Position numbers and translations under genes: made by a program. Of a DNA stretch of 64,000 nucleotides, positions 24,801-38,300 are shown one piece after another. The DNA lies in the NCBI RefSeq assembly GCF_008831285.2, contig NC_045142.1, positions 18,415,354 to 18,479,353 on the forward strand, written 5' to 3'. The notes beneath the pieces were generated by a model, which did not search any database, was not told the DNA's origin, and worked only from the letters and a program-made list of their open reading frames with translations. The first letter of the stretch is position 1. Each line of letters begins with the position of its first letter. This DNA comes from Nymphaea colorata (taxonomy: Eukaryota > Streptophyta > Magnoliopsida > Nymphaeales > Nymphaeaceae).

Positions 24801-27800
24801 CTTTATTTTCTCTGAACAGTAACAACTAACAACCCCTTCTGATTTGAACATATGCAAGTCATCATGGACTTTTAATTTCATATGGTTAATATTAGATGGA
24901 GGAGATCTTTTTGTTCTGTTGATTAGAAGAATAACAGATCTTAAAAGGATTGCATGGATGATAAACCATCATTTTGTAGTCAAAGTTTGTAAGTGGAAGT
25001 TGCCATGTATCATGCCTGCATGCTATTTTCGGTTGTTGGTAAGAAAGGAAACTGGTGCAGGATGCATCATGTATCATCTTTTTTTTGAAGCAGGAAACTC
25101 TTGGAAACTTCAAGAGATTTTAATAATAATATCCTTATAATTACTGTTCTGTCACTTTGCAAAATAAAAAACAGGTATCACTGTTTGATTTTTCACTTTT
25201 TATAAAGCTGATGATAAATCTCATGGCGCAATTTATGTAGCATGGAATTGGATAGAGCTATTAACTTCAACTACAGAATTTCAATTATTTGTAGTTTCAA
25301 ACTTTAAATGGTGCTCAACTTGACTTTTTTTGTTTGTTAATGCTTTAATAGTTGTACATCTGTTTGCGACAATATCCTTCCTAAAGAATAGGAACAAATT
25401 TTAGAGTTTTAATCTAGTTTACTATTTGGACTGAATGCAACAAGGATCTTGTTTTCCTGGGATGCAGGAAAGTGAGGAAGAAGTAACTGATGCAGAGCAA
25501 GCAGAGAACTGGTTTTCTCTCGTTTCTGCCCAAAGAATATGTGGTAAGAAATTTGCCATTGATTGCTTCGAGATTGGTTTATCAGTAATTTCCTTTGAGT
25601 TGTGACTATTGTTTTTTGGAAGGATTATGGATCAATAGGTGATTCTAGTTATGAATTTCTATTGCTAATTGTTATCCTTTGCAATTAGCTGCCTGTCCAA
25701 TTATTTTAGTAAACAGGATTACCACATATTACAATGACCAACATTTGGACAGTGTAAAACTGAAAGGATGTGGTTAAACTCAGGGACATTAATAAAGATA
25801 AAAGAAGCAGAAAATCATAAAAAAATATACAGAAATCACAGCTCAAGGGAAATGTCATTATTTACAAAATAAACATCAAATATCAAGTAACCAGCAATTT
25901 CGCAAGAGTAAATCATTAAGTAGATGGGTAAACAGTTACGGGCTATGAATGAGATGCATTTTTGCCCCAAAATGGTAAAAAAAAGGGTCAGTTTGAAAGA
26001 CGTGGAAAATCTTGGTTTTAAAAGAACCAGGTCTTGGCGCCAAACCAGGTTTGGCAACTCACATTTGTTAAAAACCTGATTTTTTCAGTATTTGGCGTAG
26101 AGAAAAACACAGATAGAAAGGACATAGAGAGAAGGACAAAAGATAAAGAGTAAACAGACGAGATGGGGACTGAGACGTCTTTCCTGAAAAACTCAGATCA
26201 GATCTGTCTGAGCAATCTTTGTGGAGAAGTTGCTGAACCCGTTCTCTGACACCATGTCAGTTTTTGGTATATCAGTCGTAATATTCATTGCAGTTCAGTC
26301 TTGCAGAAAATAAGGAAGAAGACAAGAGGAGAGAAGGGATATGACTGCCATAACTGCACGCAGTCTCAACCTTAAACTTTATTATCTCACGTTAGATACA
26401 AGGCCAGAATAATAAACCAAAAGGCTAAACCAAATTACTTCATATGCCATTAATGAAACATAAAGGCACATGAAAAATAAAACAAAAATTTAACAGCGCT
26501 TATTTCTGACAGATTTGGGTCTGGACCAAGATCGAAACCCGTCTGGTCATCCTCTAACATCATAGACCTACTTCGCAGGTGGTAACTTATTTTTTCTTTT
26601 TTGAAACAAATAGCAGCCATGTCTTGGCCAACCCAATTAAGGAAATGACCAGCTGTTAAAAGAGAATGATAAATATCCACTGGCTGTTTCCTGTCAAACC
26701 TGTCAATTAAGAATGACTCACCTGGGGTTTCCAATTTGGGTGACCTCTGATCCATTTTCTCGCTTGATGGATGTCAGGGGAGCAAAAAGGCCTGCAGTTG
26801 CCCACTTACCAGAAAATGGGTGTTTTATTGCAAGGGTGAAAAATAAGAAATAATATATTTTTCCTGTCAAAGAGGAAGTGGACTTCCAATGGGGGTTTAG
26901 TTGGGGTTATTGGTTGCAGCCCTTGCCCTTGAAATTTCGGTTGGGTCTCCCCCTCTTCTTCAAGCATTTCGAGTACCACCTCTCTTCTTCAAGCATTTTG
27001 AGTACCAGGTTTCATGGGAAACCTGATCCTTCTAAATTTGAAAGCTCAATTTTATAAATTTAGTTTTGCATGCAGCTTATGTTTTAAACCTGATCAAACA
27101 TAATTTAAATTTTAAAGTTCCATAGCTACAAATATGACGATATTTTTGAAAATATCATGATATTAACAAAAAAATGAAAAACATATAAAAAGGGAAAATA
27201 TCACGATATTTTGAAATAAAAGTTAAAAATCAATTTATTGTGATTTAACTTGATTTTATCGCGATTTTGGCGATTTTTTCATTTATTTTTTATTTCATTT
27301 TCTGATGTTATATTTTTGAACTTTTGTTTCATTGTTTTATTTCCTCTTGTTTAGGTATTTAACATGACCTCCTAAATGCAATACAATACTTATTAGTTTT
27401 TCATTTCTTGTATTTTCACCTAACATTTTGATTTTTTTTATAACTCCGAGATTTTTCCGAGAAAAACAACTTTGTTGAAAAATACCCGAGAAAGACCTTG
27501 CCGATAAATTGCCCAAGAACGATATTTGTGGCTATGATTTAAACCACTTAAACTGCATGGTCCTTAAACTGATTAAAAAATAAATAAAAGTTTTACTCCT
27601 CAAGTAACTGAATGGTCATAATTAACTTTGAGTTTCGACCATGAAGGTGGAAACATGCCTCCATGCCTCAAAAGTAGGAATCGAGCAAGCTTCTCTTTTG
27701 TGCACAAAGTCAGCCTCAAGTTGCATTCTTTGCTTAAATGTATAATCATAAATCTCACTGCATTCTAGAGGGTAACATAATAGACAGAGACAAGAAGTCC

Positions 27801-30800
27801 AGTAAAGAATTTGGCTTTTACAGTGTCTATGCTCTCTCAGAGTCTCAAAGGCTCAAACCAATTTAAACAAATCCACGTTTTCATGTCCCAGAAAAAGGTT
27901 AGCCACTTATAACTATGTACTGTAAAATATGTGGGTCTATCATAATAAACACGATATACAAGACTATAAACCTGAGTTAGTCTTAGGAGTCTAGGAGATG
28001 TATTTTATTGGTGTTCCTTGTCATAACAATTATATAAAATTGTCCTTGTAATTGCAAAACATATGGAGATATATTGTTTAAAGCAATATGATACATAGCC
28101 ATTGTCACAAGTATTGTTATATTCCAAAATATTGCGTTGAATATGTGAAAAAAGTGAAACATGATGCTTTGGGGAAAAATGTCAAAAAGTGTAAAGTGTA
28201 AGCGTTGCAATTTTTTTCATATTTTTGAAAAGTTTTTTTAGTATTCTAATGCTTTTTATGTTTATTTTAAGTTTTAACATTTTACTAATTGTTTTTATTT
28301 CTATTGACGCTTTTGTAAGACAATTAGTGTAAATCTCATATTCTCGTAATTTTTTGTTACTGCTTATATTTTGCTTAAATTCTTGAATTCCCAAATCCCA
28401 AGTGCATGAAATCGACTAATGCCAAGAAAAGTCTTCATATTGACAGCCAACAGCATGCTAGTTTTCCAATAATCTGCTGATATATAATTTTGAATATTCT
28501 AAGATATTCTATGGGAGATTGTGCATTTGCATATATGAGTCAGAGGTGGAAATATTTACTTTGGTTGGTCTGAGACAATGAGGGATATCCATGGATTTAT
28601 GGTAGAGCACTACTACTACATTTTCTGGTTGCCTTCTTTCCTTTGTATGTAAACAGGAAAATAGAATGGACAGGTTGAATCTTACCTATTTTATCATTAT
28701 AAATGTCAACATATTTCTTTAGTAATCTTTACATCATTCTTTGATACATGTTTCATGTTCTCCTGATCTTAAGATTCCTTGGCATTTATGCCACTTGTTT
28801 ATCTAATCAGTATTTTAAATTTTTGCCAGGCATGGTGATGTCACTTTGTGTATTTTTTGTCCTCTTATTTTTTTCTGATGTAAGGTTAAATTTTTGCAGG
28901 GTAGATCGCTAGATTGTCATCAGTTTGAGTGTCAAGTTTTTTATGTTTCAATTGATTTCTGCAGATATGTTTCTTGCTTTGGATAAAGATATGAATGGAA
29001 CCTTGAGCAAACAAGAGCTCCAAGAGTATGCAGATGGGACATTGACCGAGATATTCATTGAACGAGGTCTAGCTTGAACTTTTCCTTTTCAACTTTGTTA
29101 ATTTATCTGATGTAGAAAAAAGGACACAAGTTTCTATTATCTGTAGCAAATGCTGCATATATTATGTCACACATGTCTGCAGTCATGATACTTCGGCACA
29201 CCAAGATGCTTCATGAACACAATTAAAAGTTTTATTGCACTCAAATGCTGTCACTGACCTGCTTAATTTTTTTTTTTATGATATTGATTCTCATTTTACT
29301 TACTCCTGTCCTTTCTTTGAAAAATATGTGTTCTATTTATTAGTCATTTCATTTGAGTTAGTTTCACTTTGCTGTCCTTTAGTATGATGATTAGAACTGC
29401 TGAACAAAATTTGCATTTTAGATGGTATTTTTGCAGGCATACCGTGTCATATTGGCCCTATCCATGTTTTTTTTTTCACTTATCCATGTTAGATAGTGGG
29501 TATGCCTTCTTAGTTATGTTGTGATTGCAATATGCTTTTTATTTTGCTCCTAATGCTGTGTGGTGCCTGGCAATTTTGTCTTTCTGTTCTGGTAAAAAAT
29601 CTAGGTTGGCCTGTACCAAGAGCTTGCAATTTCATGTGTCAACCTTGGTTTTCCCTAGCTTGACTTGATGTTATGATCAGAGTTGATGGTCTGTTTCTAG
29701 TTAGGACTTTGAGTCCCTGATACTTCAGATGAAAGTGCTGTTAGTTTGCTTTATCATGTAGCTCTCTTGTAAAATGTGGAAGCTGTAGGTAGTGGAAAGT
29801 TGCTTATTTGAACTGTTTTATTCTTTTCTTATTGCTTCCAAGATGATATCCAGATGATTTACCTGTACAATTTCGTTTTGGATATGTGTGCCTTCTGGAT
29901 TTGGGGGCCTCCCATCCCTATTCAAATGATGTTGCCTTATCTTCTGTATCTCTATTCGTACTTCATAGAAGTTTGTGCTTTTTCCTTCTAGTGAGCTAAT
30001 CATGGTAACATCTGATACTTCTACAGTGTTTGATGAACATGTCCGCCGTGGCAAAATGGGTGGCGGGAATGCCCGAGAGATGGACTTTGAAAGCTTTTTG
30101 GACTTTGTGTTGGCTCTTGAAAACAAAGACACACCTGAAGGATTGACATACTTGTTTAGGTGCCTTGATCTTCATGGCCGAAGACACCTTACAACAGCAG
30201 ATATTCACACTCTCTTTAGGTAAGCCTTTATTGGTCATTCTTAATTGAACTTATCATATACGCTCTCCTGGATCTTCAGGTCATGTTATGAATCTTTTCT
30301 ACAGTCTCAATTTATCCTGTAATGTACCCTGGTCCTGACTTTTTTTTGTTTGCCTATGCTATAAATCTTTAGCCAACATAGTGATCACTTTCTTCTAGGT
30401 AATACTTTTGTTCATGTATTACCCCAGAACCGCGTTTCTTTCGTGGAATTTATTTTTTGAGCCAATGCACTAATTGCTTTCTTCTGGCCAATGTTTACTC
30501 CTACTTTCTTGGCCATATGCTGATACAGTTTACGTTTATTCTTGTCATTCTCCAATTTAAACTTGTCTGTAGGGCATGACTGTTGACTTTTCTCAAATTT
30601 GTTCTTGGATTTTCTGGCTTCTGTAAATTTTCAATTAGATGGATATACCTCGGCCTGTTTGCAATGGTTGACTGGTATTTCTGATTGTTCCAGTCTGATT
30701 TATTTTGACGGTCACCCCTGCCATTCTCATCACCTAGTGCATTGTTGGTTAGTCTTGAGTTCTTAGAGCCTAGCTGCCAACAAAGAGTAGGCTTTTATAG

Positions 30801-32239
30801 GAACCCTGTTTTTCACTATTTTTCCATTTGAATGTGGAAGAAAAGAAGGGGGAGCATACAGCGGATGGATGTTAACCTGATACATTCTTCCAACATGGAA
30901 TATGTGATTTCCTGCTTGTGGTTCTTGAAAGATGACCCACGAGCCTCAAATTACATTACATTTTCATTAAGATCATTTCTATTTTTTATGTCACTGTTTC
31001 CAATTTATTCTGTGCATGAAGTGGATTTATATCATGCTTTGGATAATAATATATGGATTTTAGCTGGGTCAGCATGTGTTATTGGCATGATTTTACATTC
31101 ATTGTAGATATACGGAAAATTGTAAATATGGTGCAATATTCGATCATGTGGTGGTTCCATGCTTTATTCATTTTTTTACCTTTGTAACTGCTCAGTTTTG
31201 TTTTGGCATGCACAAATATTATTGCACATGGCTCTTATTTTTTGTGCACATCAGCTTAATTGAATATGTTTACTTCCTTCTCTGGCTCCCTCCTTGAAAG
31301 TGATGAACTTATTATCATCCATTTAATTCCTAGAGAGCTACTCGGGAACTTCACTATTATCCTTCCATTTTGGAATCCACCCCGTTGCGTACTTGCTCTA
31401 CAGTGAAAGGTGTCAATTTTTTGTTGAGAAAGGATAACGAAGCCTGTTAATTGTTTTTGGGTTTTTTCCTTGTCTTTATTCTTTGAAGAATAAAATCAGG
31501 TTTTTGTCACTCCAGCTTAAAGACAATTTGATTTGGTTCGATGCTTCTCTGAAATACTTTTGAAAAAAAAAAAAAAAGATACCGTTTGGAAAATTGGTCT
31601 TGATAACATTGCTTTAAAGAGCGAGGCGTGGTCCTTTCATCCTTTTGAAGATAGCCTGGCGGACGCTCCACTCTGCAGAGTAGCCTTCTGCCTTAATAAA
31701 TCAAGGTGAGAGTTCTGACAGTCTTTGGAACCGTGTTATGGTGAAAAGGTTTGAGCAGTTAATTGGTTCATGGTGGTATCTCTTGGTGGCTAAGAAAAGT
31801 TCTCATTGTTATTGCGCAGTAAACATTCTGATTCTCTCGTTAACTTTCTAAGCTTTAACTTCTGTTGCAACCCTGGCTATGTAGAGAGGTCTCGTCCTTA
31901 CATACATGTTTGATTTTGCTCTCTTGTAAAGAATGCACCTGAGGGGTTTGTTTTTCAGTATTCCTGTATTTTTGCTATTGAAACTGCAGAGATGTACACC
32001 GGAAATGGATCGAAGGCGGTAATTATGAGCTCTGCATAGAGGATGTGAGGGATGAAATATGGGACATGGTCAAACCCGGCGACCCCCTGAAGATAACATT
32101 GGCGGATCTTCTCGCCTGTAAGCAAGGAGGCACGGTGGCCAGCATGCTGATAGATGTTCGGGGCTTTTGGGCACATGACAACAGAGAAAATCTTCTACAA
32201 GAAGAGGAAGAGGCAGAAGAGGAGAGTCCTCCTTCGTGA
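21834..32239 (+). CDS. TON2: TONNEAU2/FASS, PP2A B''-type regulatory subunit with EF-hands
   Basis: In plants this protein directs PP2A to cortical microtubules and is needed for the preprophase band and division-plane placement. Exons: 21834-21972, 22057-22148, 22231-22293, 22425-22523, 23371-23529, 23788-23859, 24171-24303, 24668-24732, 25468-25543, 28965-29066, 30027-30219 and 31990-32239. All are in frame with GT-AG junctions, giving 480 aa, equal to the Arabidopsis protein as I remember it. The start MYSGSSDGE and the blocks SSMLWVRNLRRY, GPKCRRFFSPSNFMKFEKDE, FFFFCDPHRRG and MLIDVRGFWAHDNRENLLQE are hallmark sequences. Two EF-hand loops keep all ligand positions: D198-E209 (DEDGDGF) and D306-E317 (DKDMNGTL). 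The C-terminus is acidic. It appears intact and strongly conserved. Introns 4, 8, 9, 10 and 11 are long, and intron 9 (3.4 kb) holds a retroelement remnant. Confidence 0.97.
23670..23713. repeat. (CA)n microsatellite in TON2 intron 5
   Basis: Interrupted CA dinucleotide run, 75 bp upstream of exon 6. The 190-aa ORF that spans it runs from exon 5 into this intron and is not a separate protein. Confidence 0.9.
25544..28964 (+). other. TON2 intron 9 (3.4 kb), expanded by repeats
   Basis: It contains a minus-strand LTR remnant (about 26255-26776) and, at 27130-27530, AT-rich sequence with repeated GATATTTT / CACGATATTTT motifs like those in REV3 introns. No exon lies inside: the codon is split G|AT across 25543/28965 and the protein matches without a gap. 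Confidence 0.75.
26238..26776 (-). mobile_element. LTR and primer-binding-site remnant of a copia-type retrotransposon
   Basis: Read on the minus strand, an LTR-like segment ends ACTGACA at 26255 and is followed at once by TGGTGTCAGAGAACG, a near match to the initiator-Met tRNA primer-binding site (TGGTATCAGAGC) used by plant copia elements. The left limit of the LTR is uncertain; a TGACATCC start near 26776 is the best guess. Beyond the primer site (25840-26237) only untranslatable, gag-leader-like sequence remains. The minus ORF at 26450-26755 lies inside the LTR and is not a gene I recognise. Confidence 0.45.
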
Positions 32240-35200
32240 AACAGTGATCTGTCGATGTGTAAATAAATTTGGGCTTGGAATTTCGGACTCGGATGCTCGC
32301 TTGCTGAGGTGACCACTACCTGCTGTAATCTAAGATGTGCTTTTTGTTATTTTAACAGCTGAAGGTCGTCCTTACACCTGGACCTCTCACGTCTCACTTG
32401 TACATTCTCTCTCTCTCTCTCTCTTTCCCTATCTAAACGTGATGCAGATAGATAGGACTTAGGTCGATAAGAAAATTCACGAGTAATCAAATGGAAAGAT
32501 TGGGGTTCCCAGTTTCGTATGGACATTTGAAGCTGATGATGTAAAATTTAATATCTGGCCTTCTACTTTGTATGTTTTGAACTTGAACCCGAGTCTGAGC
32601 AAAATGGGGATCCTCATTAGAAAATGACATCGACGGCCACCCTCCCCAAGTGTGTTTGGGTCGGGCCCCTGCGCCTTTCCATGCCGTTGTTAGAACTGGT
32701 TTGGGATTCAAGTTCTTCCTTTAAATTAAATTTAACTTTTCCAAAATTGGAAAAACTAAGAATTTGACAAGTTGTATAAGAAGCTAACAACTCACCCATG
32801 GTTTCGAGATCTTGGACTGCATCGAAGACCTCCTGGGTGAAGTATGATATATGATAATGTCCTTCAACCTGAGTTGCCTTTCACACAATTCAACAAAGTA
32901 GTACCCACAGAAATCAGATGGACCGACATGTTTTCTACACACCCACTTGCCCAACCAGATATGCTGCGCCCATGTAGAAAGAATTTGTCAATAAATTAAT
33001 TTTTACCAACAACGATCACCAGGTTGTGAAAATAAATAAATAAAATGGTACAACTAACAATATGTATATTAAATAGCCATAAGGTTCAGGATACCGATAA
33101 CGAGATCGATTCACGTCCATTATTTTCTCATTAGGTTTGACTCTTTCCATGACTTGATTTGAACAAGCTCTTTAAGCCTGAGTTAGATCGACCGTCACGA
33201 GATAAATTCAAATGGTTCGCCATTTGTGAATTGCAAAGGTTAAACCCAAGTTTATACCAGACCCGGCAGATGTAACTCTCCGTTCACTTTTTTCAATGAC
33301 CTGCAGAAATCGCAAGCTTGTCAAATTAAACTATCATCGTTCATCCAAGTGCAAAAAACCGTAATAAAAGCTCCCCATTCGGTGACAATAAGATGCTCGA
33401 AAAAGGGATGGGCAACTAGAGGTCTAATCTTCCACCACTTGTGCCCCCTACATTGCATTACGACCCCTTAAGATCGCATTCTTCTATTTGTTTACATTTG
33501 AAAATAGAGATGTCAAAATGTCCCATTTGGACGAAATATCTAACTGAACCGTTTGCAAACAAATCACATATAAAAAAAAAATCTCATTGAGAAATTAGAT
33601 CATATTCAGAATTAAAAGATATCTAATCAGATTCAAATACATAAATATTTGATCGGATTTATTTTGAATAAATATTTTATATTCAATGCTCTTACGTTTA
33701 AAAATCCTTCAGATTGGTTCACAATTCAAATTCAGAGATGAATGTGAAAATCAAATTCAGAAGTGAAAACGGATTTCAGATTCATGTCCGTTTATGATTT
33801 TAGTTGTTTGTATTTGAATTTGAATATGAATACAGATACGGTCGAACAACCTATCTGATTTAAATCCAATTCATTGACATCCTATTTAAAAAGAAATGCC
33901 TGCGATCGCCAAAGTTTTAAATCCATTCATTTAAGCCGCATTTCTAATAATTCTAAGCAAGCTCAAAAGTAAGTTGGGGACTAGTTTCGAGATTTTGTGA
34001 TTTTACATCACTAGTTTTGTTTTTGACCTGGCATCCCATATTCAATCCATTTATAAAATTTGGTAAGAAGACTATAGGCGCCAAAAAACATCTTACGATA
34101 AAATACAATAAAACACGTAAGCACGCACCAGCTGCAACCGCCACAACAGGCCACCAAAGGCGGGGGAGTTGCTGCATGCATATGATATCATAGTACCATT
34201 GAAAGCTAGACAGAGAAACCCAGTTTTAGAAAACAGCAGCAAGAGACCGCAAACGGTGGGACCCATGGGCATTCCTCCACTAAGACTGCACACTCCTTGA
34301 AAGGTGTACTCTATCCCACCCAATACAACCTAAGACCTACTTCGAGCTTCTTCTTCCCTGAATGATGGGTTGTTAACATCCTACTCACAAAGGAAAAGAA
34401 GCAGCAATTAGGCCCAAGGAAATTGGACATGACCTATTTGATGGGACCGACACAACTCGACTCCCTTGAATAGGCATCGAGGAAGGCCAGCATCAAGCAA
34501 TATAACAAAAAATTCCTCTCCGGATTCAAATGCAGGCAATATAACAAAAATACTGAATTTTACCATTATATTTCAAGCTTAAGCTTTGAGTCCCACCACA
34601 GCACAATTACAAGACACACTACTACCAGAGTTTAAAAGAAAAATATAACTATTAAAAGCATTCTTACTGGAGGGTCCAAAAATATAACTGGGGGAGAAAG
34701 AGGAGACCCCACCAGGTGAAAGCCAAAGCCTCCACTCAACCCCTCACCCCCTTATGATACAAGACCTTGGGGTGCCGCATCCGTTATGCTTCAACTTGCA
34801 CGTCATTAATCTCCCTTTTGCAGCACAAAAAGTTAATGCCCTGAAGATTGGCCACTTATCAGCCTTCACCCCATCCGTTGCGCCAAGCCCCTTGAGAATC
34901 CTCCTTATCCCTGCCTCCTTTTGTTAAGAAAATCCACTTGAGTCAACAGAAACATGGTCACACAAGCGGAGTAAAACGGCTTGGTTGTTGTCCCCGCCAT
35001 GCCCAATTGAAAGAATTTTGAAGTCCAGCGAACATACTCCCCGAGCACCAATATGAACTAGCTTTCTAAGACCTCTCGTGTATAAGAACTAGCATACATA
35101 ACTAAAATTCAATTTCTTGCATGAGAGAGACCGGGTATGGTATCTCTTCTAGTTTCTGTGTTTTCTTATCTTTCTGGTTCCGTCTACATGATTGCATCCA

Positions 35201-35362
35201 TGGAGGCAAATCAGCCTTGGATTCAGATGGCATCCGGGGTGAAGGTATCCACTAGATTTTCAACTTTTTCAAGCATCAGAATTCCAGATCCAGCAATTAA
35301 ACTCAAAATCCTGTAGCTTTACACAATCGGAGTCCAGGGTATCAAATCAATGAGTGAGCTGT
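32240..35362. other. intergenic region between convergent TON2 and the TOPORS-like gene
   Basis: TON2 3' UTR, a (CT)n run at about 32408-32424, an AT-rich stretch at 33500-33900 with degenerate ATTCA/GATTC-type internal repetition, and otherwise unremarkable DNA. I see no gene; the minus ORFs at 33953-34323 and 32487-32799 lack family resemblance and support from splice context. Confidence 0.65.
32262..32267 (+). terminator. AATAAA near-upstream polyadenylation signal of TON2
   Basis: AATAAA lies 23 bp after the TGA at 32237-32239, in a T-rich 3' region. This is close to the stop for a plant 3' UTR, so another signal further on may be the main one. Confidence 0.35.
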
Positions 35363-38300
35363 TTATGATCGTCTGTACTCAACTACTGAATCATATGCTG
35401 CCATCGCAAGTGGACTCTCCGCAAAGCACCTGGAGAAAAATGGAGGGCATTTGTGCAAAAAAAACCAATCAGCGACGAGAAAATATCTTCCTTAACTGAC
35501 ATACTAATCCATCTCACAAGGAGAAAAAACAATGAAGTCGACAAATCATATCAAAGTGTAAATGCACAAAGCATGATGAATGGATCCAGTAAAGCATCCA
35601 ATACTTGCTTTTGTAGTAAAAAAAAATAGTCACTGCCAAAACGAACTAATATCCTGTCAAATAATGGCAGGTTTGAAGATTCAATGAACATCATTTCTGC
35701 AGCTTTTTTGGTAGTATTACTAATGTTCCGTTAGCTGCTGTTAACAGTTTACTATGTAAAGAACTATTTGAGAAGAGATATACGATGCTTATCAGCATTC
35801 CAACATGATGCGGAAGTTATTTATCAATGTGTTTCTTCAGTGAACAAATTATAAGCAGAGCACACCCATGAAACGTATATGTATATAAAGGCATTGCTAT
35901 TCTGTGCATTATATCTTGAATGGGTGGGAACCCTTTTTCTCTAAGGCCTGCTTGGTCACTCTTCACAAATTTCAAAAGCACTATCAAACTACATAAATAC
36001 AGCTAGCACTGGTAGTACTACAGAATTGACAGATAACAGCAATATCTAATCAATCTGTTCACCAGAAAGAAAAAGATCCCTTACTTGAAATGTCACCTGA
36101 TGAACTATAAATTTTTATCAGTTAGTCATGAGCCTTGTCAGTCACATTGTGAGAATGTTGAAGATACGAACCTTAGCTCATGCCAGAACAAATCTGCCTG
36201 TTCATGCAAGAATGGTCTCAATTTGTCAATACAAATGCCTTCGACATGACCCCGCAGGGAGGTGTTGTGTCCTTGGCAGGCTGACAACCACAATGAAGTG
36301 ACAAAATGAACTAAAACTGATGGATCTGAATCTCCAAGAATAGCCTTCAATTCCCTTGCTATCCAAGATTCGAGATTCCGCTTCACTCTTACAGCATTTA
36401 GTGATGTACCCTACAGGAGCCAAAACAGACAATTAAGAAACCTATTTGTTCCACACTTTTTTTAGAATGCAGAACCCTTGAGAAAGAATAAAGTTACCCA
36501 TAGAAAACTGATATTATTAAAATTCGTCAAATATCACCATATGTCAACTTATCAAATCTATAAAATGATCATGGGCATTAACAACTTGTAAGGAGAACTG
36601 ACATGCTATGGTTCAAAATTATCCAATCAAAAGCCTTCTAAGTTTCTAGAACTAAACTAAAAATCTACACATCTGTAAAACAATAATATGGCATGAGAAA
36701 GAACTTCAAAGTTGTAATCTGCACGGGTGCATGCATGCAGACTCAATGAGTGAACACTTCCAAAAGAAGGCACAAATATTTTCTGCCCAGATACTCTGAG
36801 CTTCGTGGTAGTTACTCCTTGAAAAGAATGCACATCAAGCAGTAATACCAGCTCAGGAGAATGTTTTGAGTGGACGTGAGTGGGAATGGACTTTAGTCCC
36901 TGCTTATAGATGCTGCAAAAGAAGGAAGACAATCAGATCCCAGGTTAAGGCAATGAACCACAAATTTACAAGCAAAGACACTTTGATTTACAGTTACTTC
37001 TACTTTTATTAGAATTTACAAGTTAAATGAGGCCATTGGGGCTTGTGTGAGAGAAAATCTCTTAAGTCTTATCATCACTTGTACATATGTGTTGGAGAGA
37101 CAGCGAGAGAGAGAGAGAGATGAGCTCATCATGGGAACGATTGGCCTTCACAATCACAGGCCTCAGCTTCTACCATGAGATAATTTCCACTGGAAGATAT
37201 CAAAGTAGAAACTTCTAATCTCTTCAGCATTCTCAGTTGTAGGATTAAGGACAGAAAAACATTCTTCTGTAATAATAGGCAACACAGCTAATATTCCTGG
37301 AAGCAAGACAACACAAGTACAATAAGATGTGAAGAAACAATATGTTAGGAAAGACTGGAGACCAAACAGCCTTTAAGCAGTTGCAAAACAAAATTCATGA
37401 AGAGCCACATGTAAAAAATTGTTACAAAAATCAAAATGGTTTACTGAAACCTCATCAACAAGTATTCAAATATAGCATGTGGGACCATGAGTTGGACCAT
37501 CACTCAGTTACTGATTGCAAATTTTGCATAAGACAGCCTTATCAAGGAAAAGTTTAGAACAAGAGAACATCTGGAAGATCAAGCTACTAAGGTTCCATGT
37601 GAGAAACAATTCTTGGAACTGCATGAATAAGACAAATCAACTCAAAATATTAGTAGTTAAACTAGTTGACAACACTGTCAAGTGGCAAAATTCAAATGTG
37701 TCAAAATATAAACCTAAAGAAAAAGGACTTACAAAACAAAAAGGTTGGTTTGGCCCATTTGTCACTATTCACCTTCAGTACAGGTGGCAGATATATATAT
37801 AATTTTGGACACACAAAGTCAAAGGAACTAAATTTTACAAACCCTAGCATTATCTTACATCAAAATGCATCACAAAATCACGTTCTAAAACATGTAGAGA
37901 GCTTATGTTTTAGTGCTCAAGTAAATGTCCTTGAGCAAGGTTGCCAGCAAAGGTAAGTGAAAACATGTAATAAGTTGAGGCAGAATGGTAAAAATGTGTT
38001 CTATGTACAAGTGAAATTAGCACTATTGGGAAATAAATGAAAAACTTTGAGCCAAACAGCCTTCAAAATATAAGAAAGAAACAGATTCCCTGAAAATCAA
38101 GCACTCGTTACTTTAAAACTGGACATCCCAATTCATGTAATTTCCTACCAAAGTGTAACACGGCTCATGGATCGTGGGAATATGTTCCTTTTCTATTCCT
38201 TTGTCTGCCAAACAAAATAAAAAACAAAAAATGGTTTCCTACAGTCCTTCCACCAACAGTCGCTTTAGAACTTCTGAGTCAGGATTTACCTCTCGTTCTA

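Noticed and set aside
33953-34323. Hydrophobic minus ORFs resembling small membrane proteins
   Set aside because: No conserved motif, promoter or splice support; likely chance.
36138-36172. TOPORS-like C-terminus ending FVSSTFSQCD
   Set aside because: A downstream exon at 35429-35363 restores the family ending after a proper GT donor at 36171.
37342-37956. Three overlapping plus ORFs rich in K, N and Q
   Set aside because: They lie inside an intron of the minus-strand gene, lack motifs and have AT-driven composition.
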